NCBI GenBank assembly: GCA_026392015.1
Contig: JAPLCW010000163.1
Location: forward strand, 1 to 33,430
Direction of reading: 5' to 3'
Source: Candidatus Auribacterota bacterium
GTDB taxonomy: Bacteria; Auribacterota; Tritonobacteria; UBA1439
DNA: 33,430 bases
Made by a program: the position numbers and the translations under genes. Below, in pieces: positions 1 through 8,094 of this stretch. A model generated the notes under the pieces. The model did not search any database and was not told the origin of the DNA. It was given only the letters and a program-made list of their open reading frames with translations. The first letter of the stretch is position 1. Each line of letters begins with the position of its first letter.

Positions 1-1395
1 CCACGTTGTTGTTTCCGCCATGCTTATCTGCGTGGGATGAATCAGGCAGAGCGACGCGCTGCCGGCGGGCGCCCGATAGGGAAATGTCTGGCAGGTTGAG
101 TCCCCGTTCCCCGCGGAATGATCTTCCATTTCCGGCTGCCCTATGACGATGTCCGCGGGATGCGATGGGTTCTCCGTCACTTCGCAGTGGTTCCCGCAGC
201 AGCAGTCGGAGTTCTTCGCGCACGGCGTCATGCTCCATTGCTCTTGGATTGCCTCCGCATTAATTTTGCCCACACGTCCCTCGCCGATGAACATCCATTC
301 GACTATGCCATCGGGGCCTTTGTAGGAAACAGCGCGGAATCTCACATGGCGTGCGCTCACCGCCGGGAGGAATACGATAATTATTTCCCCCTGGCGATCG
401 GTGTTCTGAACAGTTCCCACCTCAGTCCACTGAGCACCGTCTGAGGACACAGAGACAGTGAGCTTGCCCACACAGTATTCCGTTGTTCCTCCCCCGTTGC
501 TGAGGCTCGTGAAATTGATCTCGTGGATATCGCCCAGATCAACATTTATGTCAACTGTCTTGATGTTATTGCCTCCCGGAAAGTAGCCGAAAGAGTTCGT
601 CCATGTGGTGGAGGCCTGCCCGTCGGTGAACTCTGCATTACCGGTGTCGGGGTAGTTCGCATCGGGAGGGATGCTCTTGGTGTATGAGGCGTCGCGGGCC
701 AGATTGTCTTCTTCATGGATCGGCCCCACCTTTGAATAGCCGGATAAGGAGTTCCTGTCAATTCCGAGAATTCGGTTGTTATTCGTATCCGCGATGTACA
801 TTGTGTTGTGGTTGTGATCGATCAAAACTCCGCCGGCAAACCGGGAGGCAGAGGCGTTCGTTTTCCTCTGGGAGTTCTGCGCGAAATCCGGTTTGCCGAT
901 AACAACATCCGCCCAGAGATCGCCCTCGACGCCCCGCACGGGCTCGCTGACCTTGGCGCTCACAATATTGGATGTCTCTAGTGAGCCGTCTGATCGCGAG
1001 GCCGTTATGCGATAGTAGTAAGTGGTATTCTTATCCAGCAGCGCATACTGCGCGAGACCGCTGAACTGCTGATTGGATTCGGGAGCGCGATTTGTGTCGG
1101 AGAAGAGTTTGAAATCGAAATTCATGGAGTCTTTGGCAAATGTGTAGTGTGTCGGATTAGAGAATGAGGGACCGGTGCCTCTCTGCAGTTCGTACGAGAT
1201 CGCATTTTCGGAGGGATCATCCCATTTCAGGACAATCTGAGTCATTGTGGTGGCAAAAACTTTGAGCGTCAGCGAAGAGGGAGGTGTCGGGACCGGCTGA
1301 GCGAGAAGATCGGGGACGGGAGGCATCATCCAGATACACGCGAAGATGACAATGGATTTGGCTTGCAGATACTTACGGATTTCTCTCGCGTCCAT
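1..1395 (-). CDS. Secreted Fn3 / NHL-repeat / discoidin-like protein, 3' end outside window
   Basis: The minus-strand frame is open for 465 codons from an ATG at 1395-1393 to the window edge, so the C-terminus is missing. A GAGGAGG ribosome binding site lies 5 nt upstream of the ATG. Residues 1-33 look like a signal peptide (hydrophobic core SIVIFACIW, likely cleavage after LLA). Residues about 35-155 resemble a fibronectin type III domain (TQIVLKWDDP, YYYRITASRSDG). Residues about 160-210 match an NHL-type repeat (VVIGKPDF, MYIADTNNNRILGID). Residues about 225-373 resemble an F5/8 type C (discoidin) galactose-binding fold (EFTDGQASTTWTNS, VDINVDLGDIHEI). A Cys-rich stretch (NSDCCCGNHCE) precedes another NHL-like repeat (IVIGQPEM) near residue 418. 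NHL and discoidin folds usually bind proteins or glycans, so an extracellular or surface binding role is inferred. The precise function is unknown. Confidence 0.8.
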   Translation of the reverse strand, partial: MDAREIRKYLQAKSIVIFACIWMMPPVPDLLAQPVPTPPSSLTLKVFATTMTQIVLKWDDPSENAISYELQRGTGPSFSNPTHYTFAKDSMNFDFKLFSDTNRAPESNQQFSGLAQYALLDKNTTYYYRITASRSDGSLETSNIVSAKVSEPVRGVEGDLWADVVIGKPDFAQNSQRKTNASASRFAGGVLIDHNHNTMYIADTNNNRILGIDRNSLSGYSKVGPIHEEDNLARDASYTKSIPPDANYPDTGNAEFTDGQASTTWTNSFGYFPGGNNIKTVDINVDLGDIHEINFTSLSNGGGTTEYCVGKLTVSVSSDGAQWTEVGTVQNTDRQGEIIIVFLPAVSARHVRFRAVSYKGPDGIVEWMFIGEGRVGKINAEAIQEQWSMTPCAKNSDCCCGNHCEVTENPSHPADIVIGQPEMEDHSAGNGDSTCQTFPYRAPAGSASLCLIHPTQISMAETTTW

Positions 1396-2047
1396 GTCCG
1401 CCTCCTCACTCAGTTAATCGCACTACTTACGTAGTGTGTCAATAGGAAGGCGTGAGATTATCATATCTTCCGGGTCATGTTTGCCCTAACATATTGCCAT
1501 GCAAGATATAATGATATAAATAGATAAACAAGAAAAGACCGGATATGCCTTCTTCCTTTTGCTGCTACGCATTGCAATCAAAGGAGAAGGGATCGTCTAT
1601 ATGATGGCTTTAATAAGTTTTGGCAATAAGAAAAATGCGGCTCAAGACGGATTATTGTGAGCCCAAGAATCTGACACATCCCCCCCCTGCGAAGGAGGAG
1701 GTGCGGAGGGGAGGAGAAACACGACTTTCTGAGAAGTACCCCCCTCCCTGACCCTTCCCTCGACAAGATCCCTTCGACTGAGTTTATACTGAGCGCAGCC
1801 GAAGTACTCAGGGTCTTCGACGGGACAGGCTCCCCTCAAGGGGGGAGGGGATAGAGAGCAACTTGATAGGCAGTATCATATTCAAAAGCAGGTCATTACA
1901 TTGTGTAAGTAGTGGATGTTTTTCACAATAATCCGTCATGAGCCAAAAAATGCCTTTATCCTGGAGCTGGAATCTTGTTATAAAACATACAGGTAAACTA
2001 ACGTATTTTTTCGGGGATGTGTATGATTAAGGCATAGGAGGGAAAAA
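1396..2047. other. Intergenic region with a miniature inverted-repeat element
   Basis: No supported gene. A 6-bp inverted repeat with a 4-nt spacer (CACTAC/GTAGTG, 1421-1436) lies just upstream of the minus-strand gene and could be an operator or a leader hairpin. The rest is dominated by the inverted-repeat element at 1639-1944. The 2048 gene has a strong AGGAGGG ribosome binding site at 2036-2042. Its promoter is not clear to me. Confidence 0.6.
1639..1944. mobile_element. 306-bp inverted-repeat miniature element (type C)
   Basis: The ends 1639-1659 and 1924-1944 are 21-nt inverted repeats with a single mismatch (GGCTCAAGACGG versus GGCTCATGACGG, then ATTATTGTG). AAAAATGC lies directly before the left end (1631-1638) and again at 1946-1953, one base beyond the right end, which suggests an 8-bp target duplication with a one-base slip. 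The interior (1676-1853) carries the G/C-rich palindromic repeat (CTCCCCTCAAGGGGGGAGG type) seen at 10553-10751 and 25695-25788. There is no transposase. The 8-bp duplication and GG-starting ends would fit mobilisation by an IS1595-type transposase, but that is a guess. A single related end is at 28032-28052. Confidence 0.6.
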
Positions 2048-3682
2048 ATGAGAAGCCGCGTTTGTATTTTTGGATCGGTCTGTTGCGTTATGGTGGTGTT
2101 CCTTGCCTCGATGCTGAACGCCCAACTTGCCGGCAGTCCATGGCCGATGTTTCATCACGATGTGAAACACACGGGCATGAGCGGGTATGCCGGGCCATCA
2201 GTGCCCCGGCTTGCATGGAGCTATGTGACCGATGGAAAAGTCCGCACTTCTCCCGCGGCAGGGAACAATGGGCTCATATATATTGGCTCGCATTTACATG
2301 ATAATAATCTTTATGTAATGGACTCTAACGGCACGCTCAATTGGAGCTATTTAGCAAAAGGTGGCGTGAGTTCTTCTCCCGCCCTGGGATTTGACGGGAG
2401 GGTGTATGTTGGATCCGATGAGGGTGATAATAATTTCTACACGTTTCACTCGAACGGTTCGTTTTCCTGGAGCTATCTGACAATGAGTTACGTTGATCTT
2501 TCTCCCGCATTGGGGAGTGACGGGAGGGTGTATGTGGGCTCAAATTCTCCTGATAATAATTTCTACGTGTTTAATTCAAATGGCTCATTTGTCTGGAGCT
2601 ATGTGATCATATCAGGGGCATATTCCTCTGCGGCGTTGGGGAGCGATGAGAGGGTGTATGTCGGCGCTGATTATGGGGATGGTAATGTGTACTCATTTAA
2701 CTCGAACGGTTCGTTCAACTGGAGTTATCTGACGGAATCATATGTGCAATCCTCTCCCGCATTGGGTACCGATTGGAGGGTGTACTTCGGATCTAATGAC
2801 AATACTCTCTACACATTGAATTCGAACTGCTCATTGGCCTGGAGCTATATCACCAGGCGCGGCGTAATTTCTTCCCCCGCGCTGAGAAGTGACGGGACTA
2901 TGTATATCGGATCTGGTGATTACAATCTTTACGCAGTGAGCTCGAATTGTTCGTTGAAATGGAGTTATGCGGCTGGATCCAATGTGACCTCTTCACCCGC
3001 TTTGGGGGATGATGGTGGGGTCTTTGTCGGTTCCAATTCCGGAGATAATAATCTTTACGCGATTAATTCAAACGGATCATTAAGTTGGAGCTATCTCACG
3101 GGAGGTGAAGTGTATTCGTCTCCCGCTCTGGGGGGGGATGGAAAGTTGTATTTTGGCTCTGAGGATAACGCTATTTATTGCATCGAGCAAGTACCTACAG
3201 TAACCGCCACCGCGACGCCGACAGAGACCCCGACAAGAACGCCCACACATACTCCTACTCATACCCCTACAAATTCCCCCACGGCGACTCCCACGGAAAC
3301 GTCAACGCCGACATCCACCCCGCTGCCCACGGCCATGATTGTGGTCAACAACCCCGCGCCGAATCCTGGGACCACGCTTACGGTAGCCTTCCTGCTGACT
3401 AAAACCATCACAGGCCCCCCCTTCAATGCGTGGGCGATAGTAATTCTGCCGAATGGGGCTGTTCTGGACATGTTCACGCTGAAGCCGGTGAATTTGAAGA
3501 AGCCGGATGCGAAGGCGCGCGGGCTATTGGCGCCGCTCTTTGCGCCAATTCTCAGGGCACTCGTTCCGAACGCGCCGGGTCGGTACGAGTTCGCGGTGCT
3601 GTTCTTCGATCAGAAGATCAAGCAGATAACGCGGCGGAGCCAGGCGTTCCTGGATGTGAGCAGCTTCGTCACGATCCAATAA
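2048..3682 (+). CDS. Secreted eight-repeat PQQ-like beta-propeller protein with Thr/Pro linker
   Basis: 544 aa. The ATG has an AGGAGGG site at 2036-2042. Residues 1-25 are a signal peptide (VCCVMVVFLASMLNA), followed by the entry motif SPWPMFHHDVKHTG. Residues about 45-380 hold eight repeats of about 38-42 residues, each with a WSY core, SSPALG, DGRVYVGS and NNLY/NNFY segments. This is the PQQ-like (bacterial WD40-like) pattern and fits an eight-bladed propeller. A Thr/Pro-rich linker (TPTETPTRTPTHTPT) spans about 381-428. The C-terminal 115 residues form a separate domain I cannot name. Such proteins are exported or surface-attached; binding or scaffolding is inferred, since no catalytic motif is visible. 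The paralog at 30884-32623 has the same domain order and the same SPWPMFH motif but a divergent C-terminal domain. Confidence 0.85.
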   Translation: MRSRVCIFGSVCCVMVVFLASMLNAQLAGSPWPMFHHDVKHTGMSGYAGPSVPRLAWSYVTDGKVRTSPAAGNNGLIYIGSHLHDNNLYVMDSNGTLNWSYLAKGGVSSSPALGFDGRVYVGSDEGDNNFYTFHSNGSFSWSYLTMSYVDLSPALGSDGRVYVGSNSPDNNFYVFNSNGSFVWSYVIISGAYSSAALGSDERVYVGADYGDGNVYSFNSNGSFNWSYLTESYVQSSPALGTDWRVYFGSNDNTLYTLNSNCSLAWSYITRRGVISSPALRSDGTMYIGSGDYNLYAVSSNCSLKWSYAAGSNVTSSPALGDDGGVFVGSNSGDNNLYAINSNGSLSWSYLTGGEVYSSPALGGDGKLYFGSEDNAIYCIEQVPTVTATATPTETPTRTPTHTPTHTPTNSPTATPTETSTPTSTPLPTAMIVVNNPAPNPGTTLTVAFLLTKTITGPPFNAWAIVILPNGAVLDMFTLKPVNLKKPDAKARGLLAPLFAPILRALVPNAPGRYEFAVLFFDQKIKQITRRSQAFLDVSSFVTIQ

Positions 3683-4063
3683 CGCGGTATTGACGTCGAT
3701 CCGAGCTCAGGCGATGAGTATTTGGCTGCCGGTTGGAATTCCCTCTCCGGAACATAGTATTAGGCTACCTGTGGCAGAGGCCCCTGCCTATTAACCGGTG
3801 CCGAAATTCATGGAGATGCTTCCGTTCAGTGTTTATGCACCCCGCCTCCTCATAATCCTCGCCAACTGTAGCGTCCGCGCTCGATCACACGCCCCCGCAT
3901 AGTCAGATTACGGAGTGCGATCATGGAATATCGGAATAGTTCTCATCGGGAATTATCAGGACTTTCCCCACTTTTCTCAGGCGAGAATATGTAATAGCCT
4001 GATGGAGAAGAGAATACTACATTCAGCAACTGTTAATGCATAATCGGGCCAGGAACCATATTT

Positions 4064-4149
4064 TTGTCATGCCTGCGGAAGCAGGCATCCAGGCTAAAAA
4101 TTATAACGTACACCCGGAGAGTGGATTCCCGCTTGCGCGGGAATGACAA
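4064..4149. repeat. Palindromic intergenic repeat, copy 1 (TTGTCAT ... ATGACAA)
   Basis: An 86-bp element with 7-bp perfect terminal inverted repeats. Inside are two local hairpins: GCCTGCGGAAGCAGGC on the left and CCCGCTTGCGCGGG on the right. A second copy with the same ends is at 13312-13385. It has no coding capacity. It sits directly upstream of the group II intron remnant. The 3683-4063 stretch before it contains no gene I can support. Confidence 0.75.
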
Positions 4150-4184
4150 TGTATTCGAGTAACAGATGAATGAAACTGATCATC

Positions 4185-4845
4185 GGGAAAAACGGGGAAA
4201 GTCCGAAGGCGCCGGGTTAAACCAGCATAGGGTAGGGGATGAAAGAGCCCTGCATGAAAGGAGTAGCGATCCGTCATGGCCCCGAGTCATGCGTGAGGGA
4301 ACCGTGAGGTTTTCCACGAAGCGTTGACAGGGGAAAGCGCAGGCAGGCTATTGAGCTCCGAAATCACCAGTCCGGGGTGCCGACCACGTGGACTTGATGG
4401 GAAGGCAATACGGGATACGGCGGCAAAGCGAGCCGTGCACCGGCCCCGCGGAGTCAAAGAACCCGTGCATGCGCGGACGCTCTATGCATGGGAACCGGGA
4501 GACCCCCGCGATATCCGGGAAGTGCCGGATCGGTCAGGGAAGGCCTGTGGCCAAAATCCTGACGTGAACATCGCGGGGGAGTCGGACATCGGCATAGTAC
4601 CGATGAGAGCGCCGAACAACGTCGGGCGATCCGACAGCGGAGGCGAAGGAGGGAAGGCCGATGACCAAGGGGAACCCTGACGGGCCGACCGTGACCCGGA
4701 CACAGATTCGGGAGGAAGCGTTGAGCGGACTCGGCAGGGTACGCATTATGCGTTAGATTGCACCCAAGGTAGGAGCCGTATGAGGTAATTCCTCGCGTAC
4801 GGATCTGTGCGGGGGGCACCCGGCAACGAGTGTCCCTACCGCGAC
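4185..4845 (+). mobile_element. Degenerate, almost ORF-less group II intron
   Basis: The 3' part shows a domain V-like hairpin at 4773-4806 (GAGCCGTATGAGG ... CCTCGCGTACGGATC). Domain VI follows at about 4811-4838 (GGGGCAC paired with GTGTCCC), with a candidate branch-point A at 4838 and a 3' end at CGCGAC (4845). Upstream is GGGGAAAGTCCG, domain I-like sequence, then a relic of the intron-encoded reverse transcriptase. I see no GTGYG 5' boundary, so the 5' end is probably truncated or altered and the start given is approximate. In domain V the AGC triad faces GAT where GTT is usual, leaving a G-A mismatch at a catalytic pair. The apical loop is not a clear GNRA tetraloop. The element therefore looks dead. 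It adjoins a palindromic repeat, and class IIC introns are known to insert after hairpins, but I cannot assign the class. Confidence 0.72.
4661..4756 (+). pseudogene. N-terminal remnant of group II intron reverse transcriptase/maturase
   Basis: This 31-residue frame starts MTKGNPDGPTVTRTQIREEA and continues SGLGRVR before a stop. The pattern KGN...TRTQ.R...L.RVR is the usual N-terminus of group II intron-encoded reverse transcriptases. The preceding frame also contains SDIGIVPMRAPN, a leader segment often seen just before the RT start in these introns. All RT, maturase and endonuclease domains are missing: domain V begins 16 nt after the stop codon. The gene was evidently lost by internal deletion. 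The family match is from memory, not from a search. Confidence 0.55.
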
Positions 4846-4926
4846 TGGGAATTATAGGAATTATGAGTTGATAGGAGCGGGGGAATGGGATATATTTAGG
4901 CAATCCTATCGGGGGTGCCGGATTCC

Positions 4927-5613
4927 ATGAAGCTGCTCCAATTCCTACTGAGGCTTCTCAAATTTTGTATCGGGCTCTTCCTTATCCCCGCCTGTGCGGC
5001 GGTGACCATGGCGTTTTTTCACAGCCTTCTTGGACCGATGAGGTCCCAGCTATGGTTTCTCTGGGGATTCGGCGTGTTCGTGCTTATCTTCGCCATCTTT
5101 CAGCAACCGATCAAGACGTACGTTTTTGGCCACGAACTGACGCACGCGTTCTGGATTCTCCTCTTTCGCGGTGAGGTGACGGCGTTCTCCTCGTCATCGA
5201 AGGGGGGAAAGGTGGAGGGGACGAAGGGGAATTTCTTCATCGCACTCTCTCCGTATTTTTTCCCGGTCTACACAATTCTCCTCATCGTCCTTTATTTTAT
5301 CGGAAAGCTGTTCTGGGAACCGGGGCAGTTCACATCCGCCTTCGTATTTCTGATCGGCTTCACGTGGGCGTTTCACATCATTCTCACCGTATCGGTTCTC
5401 CTCAAGGGACAGATGGAGGTGAAGAAGAACGGCTATCTCTTCTCGATCACGCTCATCTATATCATGAACGTGGCGGTATTGGGCCTGGTCCTCACTTTTG
5501 TAAGCCCTGATTTCACTGTGTCCGACCTGATCTCCGTGTTCCGCGAGAACCTCTCCACCAGCTACGCACGGTTCAACGATGCGCTCGGGAACCTGATCGC
5601 GGGCTTCAGGTGA
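4927..5613 (+). CDS. Multi-pass membrane protein with HELTH motif (M50-like putative metalloprotease)
   Basis: 228 aa from the ATG at 4927; an in-frame GTG at 4915 would add four residues. Neither start has a strong ribosome binding site. The protein has about five hydrophobic segments (residues about 11-33, 42-59, 105-125, 135-160, 170-195). A HELTH sequence at residues 69-73 sits at the end of the second segment. HExxH inside a membrane protein is the zinc-binding motif of M50-type intramembrane proteases. A later ALSPYFFP could correspond to the second conserved motif, but no clear third zinc ligand is visible. It could instead be a catalytically inactive member of an uncharacterised family. 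It stands alone between the intron remnant and a lipoprotein gene that has its own promoter. Confidence 0.75.
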   Translation: MKLLQFLLRLLKFCIGLFLIPACAAVTMAFFHSLLGPMRSQLWFLWGFGVFVLIFAIFQQPIKTYVFGHELTHAFWILLFRGEVTAFSSSSKGGKVEGTKGNFFIALSPYFFPVYTILLIVLYFIGKLFWEPGQFTSAFVFLIGFTWAFHIILTVSVLLKGQMEVKKNGYLFSITLIYIMNVAVLGLVLTFVSPDFTVSDLISVFRENLSTSYARFNDALGNLIAGFR

Positions 5614-5618
5614 TGCAC

Positions 5619-5647
5619 TTGTTTTATCCGGGGTGAACGGCTATAAT
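5619..5647 (+). promoter_or_regulatory. Sigma70-type promoter for the lipoprotein gene
   Basis: TTGTTT at 5619-5624 and a consensus TATAAT at 5642-5647 are separated by exactly 17 nt. Transcription would start near 5654, giving a leader of about 54 nt before the ATG at 5708. Confidence 0.65.
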
Positions 5648-5707
5648 AACTCTTAAAAGTTATCGGGGTGTAACCGCGGTTATACATCGAATTCAAGGAG
5701 GATAGTG

Positions 5708-6268
5708 ATGAAGCTACTGGTGTGCGCGTTAATGTTTCTGATATGCGCCGGGTGTGCGGCGATGCATCCGTATACGGCAACCCAGACATCGTTCAATGTC
5801 TGCTTGGTGAAGCGCGAGGACAAGCTTCTTGCGATTGACGGTCAATCGCGTCTTGCGGAAGCCAAGGGGATCAATTCCCAGGCAACGTACAACTCGGGGA
5901 AATTCACTGGACTCGGCGGGCTCGACAAGTGGCGTTACGATGCGAGATTTTTACCGGCGGAACGCCAGGGCGAGGAGTATGTCATCGTGTTCACTGCAAA
6001 GGGCCCTGAGGAGATTTTTGCCGATCCGGTGATGGTCAAGTTCGAGTACATGTACCCGAGGGGGGTCGAGGTCCACTATTCACAGAAGGAGTATGCACAG
6101 CTCCCACGGGGGCGCCATAAGTACGTGTGGAAAAACCTCGGGACCCAGAATGAAGAGAACGGCGATATTGCGAGCTGGCGCGTCTCCCTGATCTACAAAG
6201 GGAATGAGGTAGCCTCCATGCACTCCGCCCTCTGGCGCCCGTGGGGAAAGGTTGTCCTCGACGAATGA
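5708..6268 (+). CDS. Small predicted lipoprotein of unknown function
   Basis: 186 aa from the ATG at 5708, chosen over a GTG at 5705 because AAGGAGG (5695-5701) is 6 nt upstream. The N-terminus MKLLVCALMFLICAGC is a lipoprotein signal with Cys16 as the likely lipidated residue; the -3 position is Cys, which is unusual. The mature part is mostly soluble, with several Tyr/Trp-rich strands (GGLDKWRYDARF, VMVKFEYMYP, WRVSLIYKG), suggesting a beta-rich domain. I do not recognise the family. The gene has its own promoter and is followed by a miniature transposable element, so it is probably monocistronic. The lgt and lspA genes in this window would supply its processing. Confidence 0.8.
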   Translation: MKLLVCALMFLICAGCAAMHPYTATQTSFNVCLVKREDKLLAIDGQSRLAEAKGINSQATYNSGKFTGLGGLDKWRYDARFLPAERQGEEYVIVFTAKGPEEIFADPVMVKFEYMYPRGVEVHYSQKEYAQLPRGRHKYVWKNLGTQNEENGDIASWRVSLIYKGNEVASMHSALWRPWGKVVLDE

Positions 6269-6277
6269 TTCCAAGGA

Positions 6278-6452
6278 ATAACTGCTCAGGAGTCAAAATT
6301 CAGAATTCAGGAGTCAGGAGTCAGAATTCAGAAGACAGAATTTAAGAGACAGGAGATAAATGTTTCCTTGAAATGCCGTTATTCTTAATTCTGGATTCTG
6401 TATTCTTGCTTTTCCATTCTGGCTCCTGGCTTCTGACTACCTGAGTAGTTAC
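6278..6452. mobile_element. Miniature element type A, copy 1, with 8-bp target duplication
   Basis: A 175-bp element bounded by ATAACTGCTCAGG and CCTGAGTAGTTAC (imperfect inverted repeats). TCCAAGGA is repeated exactly on both sides (6270-6277 and 6453-6460). The interior is built of GAATTCAGGAGTCAGGAG-type blocks on the left and the complementary blocks on the right, so the whole element can fold on itself. There is no ORF. Copy 2 is at 25883-26082. Confidence 0.8.
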
Positions 6453-6478
6453 TCCAAGGAAGACGCGGGGCTTACGCA

Positions 6479-8071
6479 ATGGAGAGTCGCGACGCAGTGG
6501 CTGGGATTGGGGACTGCTCGAGCCTCGGCCAGATGCTTGAGGGGAGCGCCCGGCGCCATCCCCGCCGTAGCGCGATCTTTATTGACGGACAGGCGCTGAA
6601 CTATCGCGACCTGAACGCCGCAGCAAACCGCTTCGCTCATGCCCTCCGGGAAAAACTCGGCGTGGCGCCGTCGGACAGGGTCGCGATCCTCCTTGGAAAC
6701 GACATCCGGTTCATCTACGCGCTTTTCGGTGCCCTAAAAGCGGGTGCTGCGGTTGTCCCCCTCAACAGTTTTTTGACCGCCCCGGAGTTGAACTATATCC
6801 TCACCGATTCAGGGGCGAAAGTCCTCATCAGTTCCGACCAGTTCGCCCCCGCAGTGCGGCAATTCTCGGAAGAGATCCCTTCCCTCAGGGCGCTCGTAAC
6901 CATCGGAAGGGAGGATCTCGGGGGCGATACCTGGCTCTGCGAGGAGCTTGTCAGGGGAGTGAGTGATCAGGATCCCGGATGGCCGGGGGGCCGGGATGAC
7001 CTTGCGGTGATCATCTACACCTCGGGGACCACCGGCAAGCCGAAGGGCGCAATGCTCACGCACGGCAATCTGCTGTCGAATGTCGCCGGATCGGCCAGAA
7101 GCATCCGGATGAAGAAGAGAGACCGTGTTCTCCTGATCCTCCCCATGTTCCACTCATTCACGCTCACCGCGTGTATCATGATGCCGCTTGCGGTGGGAGG
7201 GGCGATCATTGCCGTCGAGAAGCTGCGCTCAATCCCGCACGTGGTGAAGAGCATGGTTCTCCGGCGCGCCACGATACTCATCGGCATTCCGCATATCTAC
7301 GACGTGATGGCGGAGAGGAGTATTCCCTGGTGGCTCAGGATGCTGCTGCGGTTGCGGGTGTGTATCTCCGGGTCCGCCCCTCTCCCGGCAGCTACTCTTG
7401 AGAAATTCGAGAGCCGGATGAAAGTTCCTCTTCTCGAGGGGTACGGGCTCTCGGAGACGTCACCGGTTGTCTCTATCAATCCTCTCGACGGACCCCGCAA
7501 GCCGGGATCTGTCGGGAAACCGATTCCTGAAGTATCGGTGAAAATAGTCTCCGGGGAGGGGGAAGATCTTCAACCCGGAAGGGTCGGTGAGATAGCGGTG
7601 CGCGGGCCGAACGTGATGAGGGGATATTTCAACCGCCCCATGGAGACCAAGGAGACGTTCCGCGGTGACTGGCTCCTTACCGGCGATATAGGGAAAATAG
7701 ACGATGACGGATATATATATATCCTTGATAGGAAAAAAGATATGATCCTATTTCATGGAATGAATGTTTATCCGCGGGAAATAGAAGAGGTTCTGTATCG
7801 CCATCCGGACGTGGCGGAGGCGGCGGTTGTGGGGAGGCCTGACAAACGCCGGGGCGAGCTCCCCGTGGCGTTCGTTGCGCTGAAAGACGGCGCTCGGAGA
7901 GACGCCTCGGAGTTAAGCAGGTTCTGCAGGAAATACCTGGCCGGATATAAGATTCCGCATAGGATCATCCCCCTCAAAAAATTACCGAGGACTGCAACAG
8001 GAAAGATCCTCAAGCGGGAGCTCAGAAAAATGGCGGATGAGTTGACATTTGATTCAAAGAGTGATATATAA
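6479..8071 (+). CDS. AMP-binding acyl-CoA synthetase (long-chain fatty acid-CoA ligase-like)
   Basis: 530 aa, a normal length for the ANL superfamily. Motifs in order: the P-loop IIYTSGTTGKPKG near residue 178; GYGLSETSPV (A5) near 322; TGDIGKIDDDGYIYILDRKKD (A7/A8) near 400; and KLPRTATGKILKRELR (A10) at the C-terminus, with Lys of TGK as the adenylation lysine. The enzyme would activate a carboxylic acid with ATP to an acyl-adenylate and then a CoA thioester. The overall pattern fits FadD-like fatty acid ligases, but the exact substrate cannot be read from sequence. The ATG at 6479 lacks a good ribosome binding site and lies just after miniature element A, though the N-terminal alignment with the family is sensible. 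No fatty-acid genes are adjacent. Confidence 0.9.
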   Translation: MESRDAVAGIGDCSSLGQMLEGSARRHPRRSAIFIDGQALNYRDLNAAANRFAHALREKLGVAPSDRVAILLGNDIRFIYALFGALKAGAAVVPLNSFLTAPELNYILTDSGAKVLISSDQFAPAVRQFSEEIPSLRALVTIGREDLGGDTWLCEELVRGVSDQDPGWPGGRDDLAVIIYTSGTTGKPKGAMLTHGNLLSNVAGSARSIRMKKRDRVLLILPMFHSFTLTACIMMPLAVGGAIIAVEKLRSIPHVVKSMVLRRATILIGIPHIYDVMAERSIPWWLRMLLRLRVCISGSAPLPAATLEKFESRMKVPLLEGYGLSETSPVVSINPLDGPRKPGSVGKPIPEVSVKIVSGEGEDLQPGRVGEIAVRGPNVMRGYFNRPMETKETFRGDWLLTGDIGKIDDDGYIYILDRKKDMILFHGMNVYPREIEEVLYRHPDVAEAAVVGRPDKRRGELPVAFVALKDGARRDASELSRFCRKYLAGYKIPHRIIPLKKLPRTATGKILKRELRKMADELTFDSKSDI

Positions 8072-8094
8072 TAGGTATAAGTAAGAAAGGCGCT

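Noticed and set aside
3178..3477. Overlapping frames within the Thr/Pro linker region of the propeller gene
   Set aside because: Repetitive linker DNA keeps several frames open by chance; the main frame continues through with signal peptide and repeats.
3683..4063. Possible gene or terminator after the first propeller gene
   Set aside because: No frame of useful length, and GGCAG/CTGCC at about 3773-3788 lacks a T-run.
4324..4680. 118-codon frame in the group II intron as a protein gene
   Set aside because: It overlaps ribozyme domain sequence; only its tail resembles the intron protein's leader region, and the RT start itself is in another frame.
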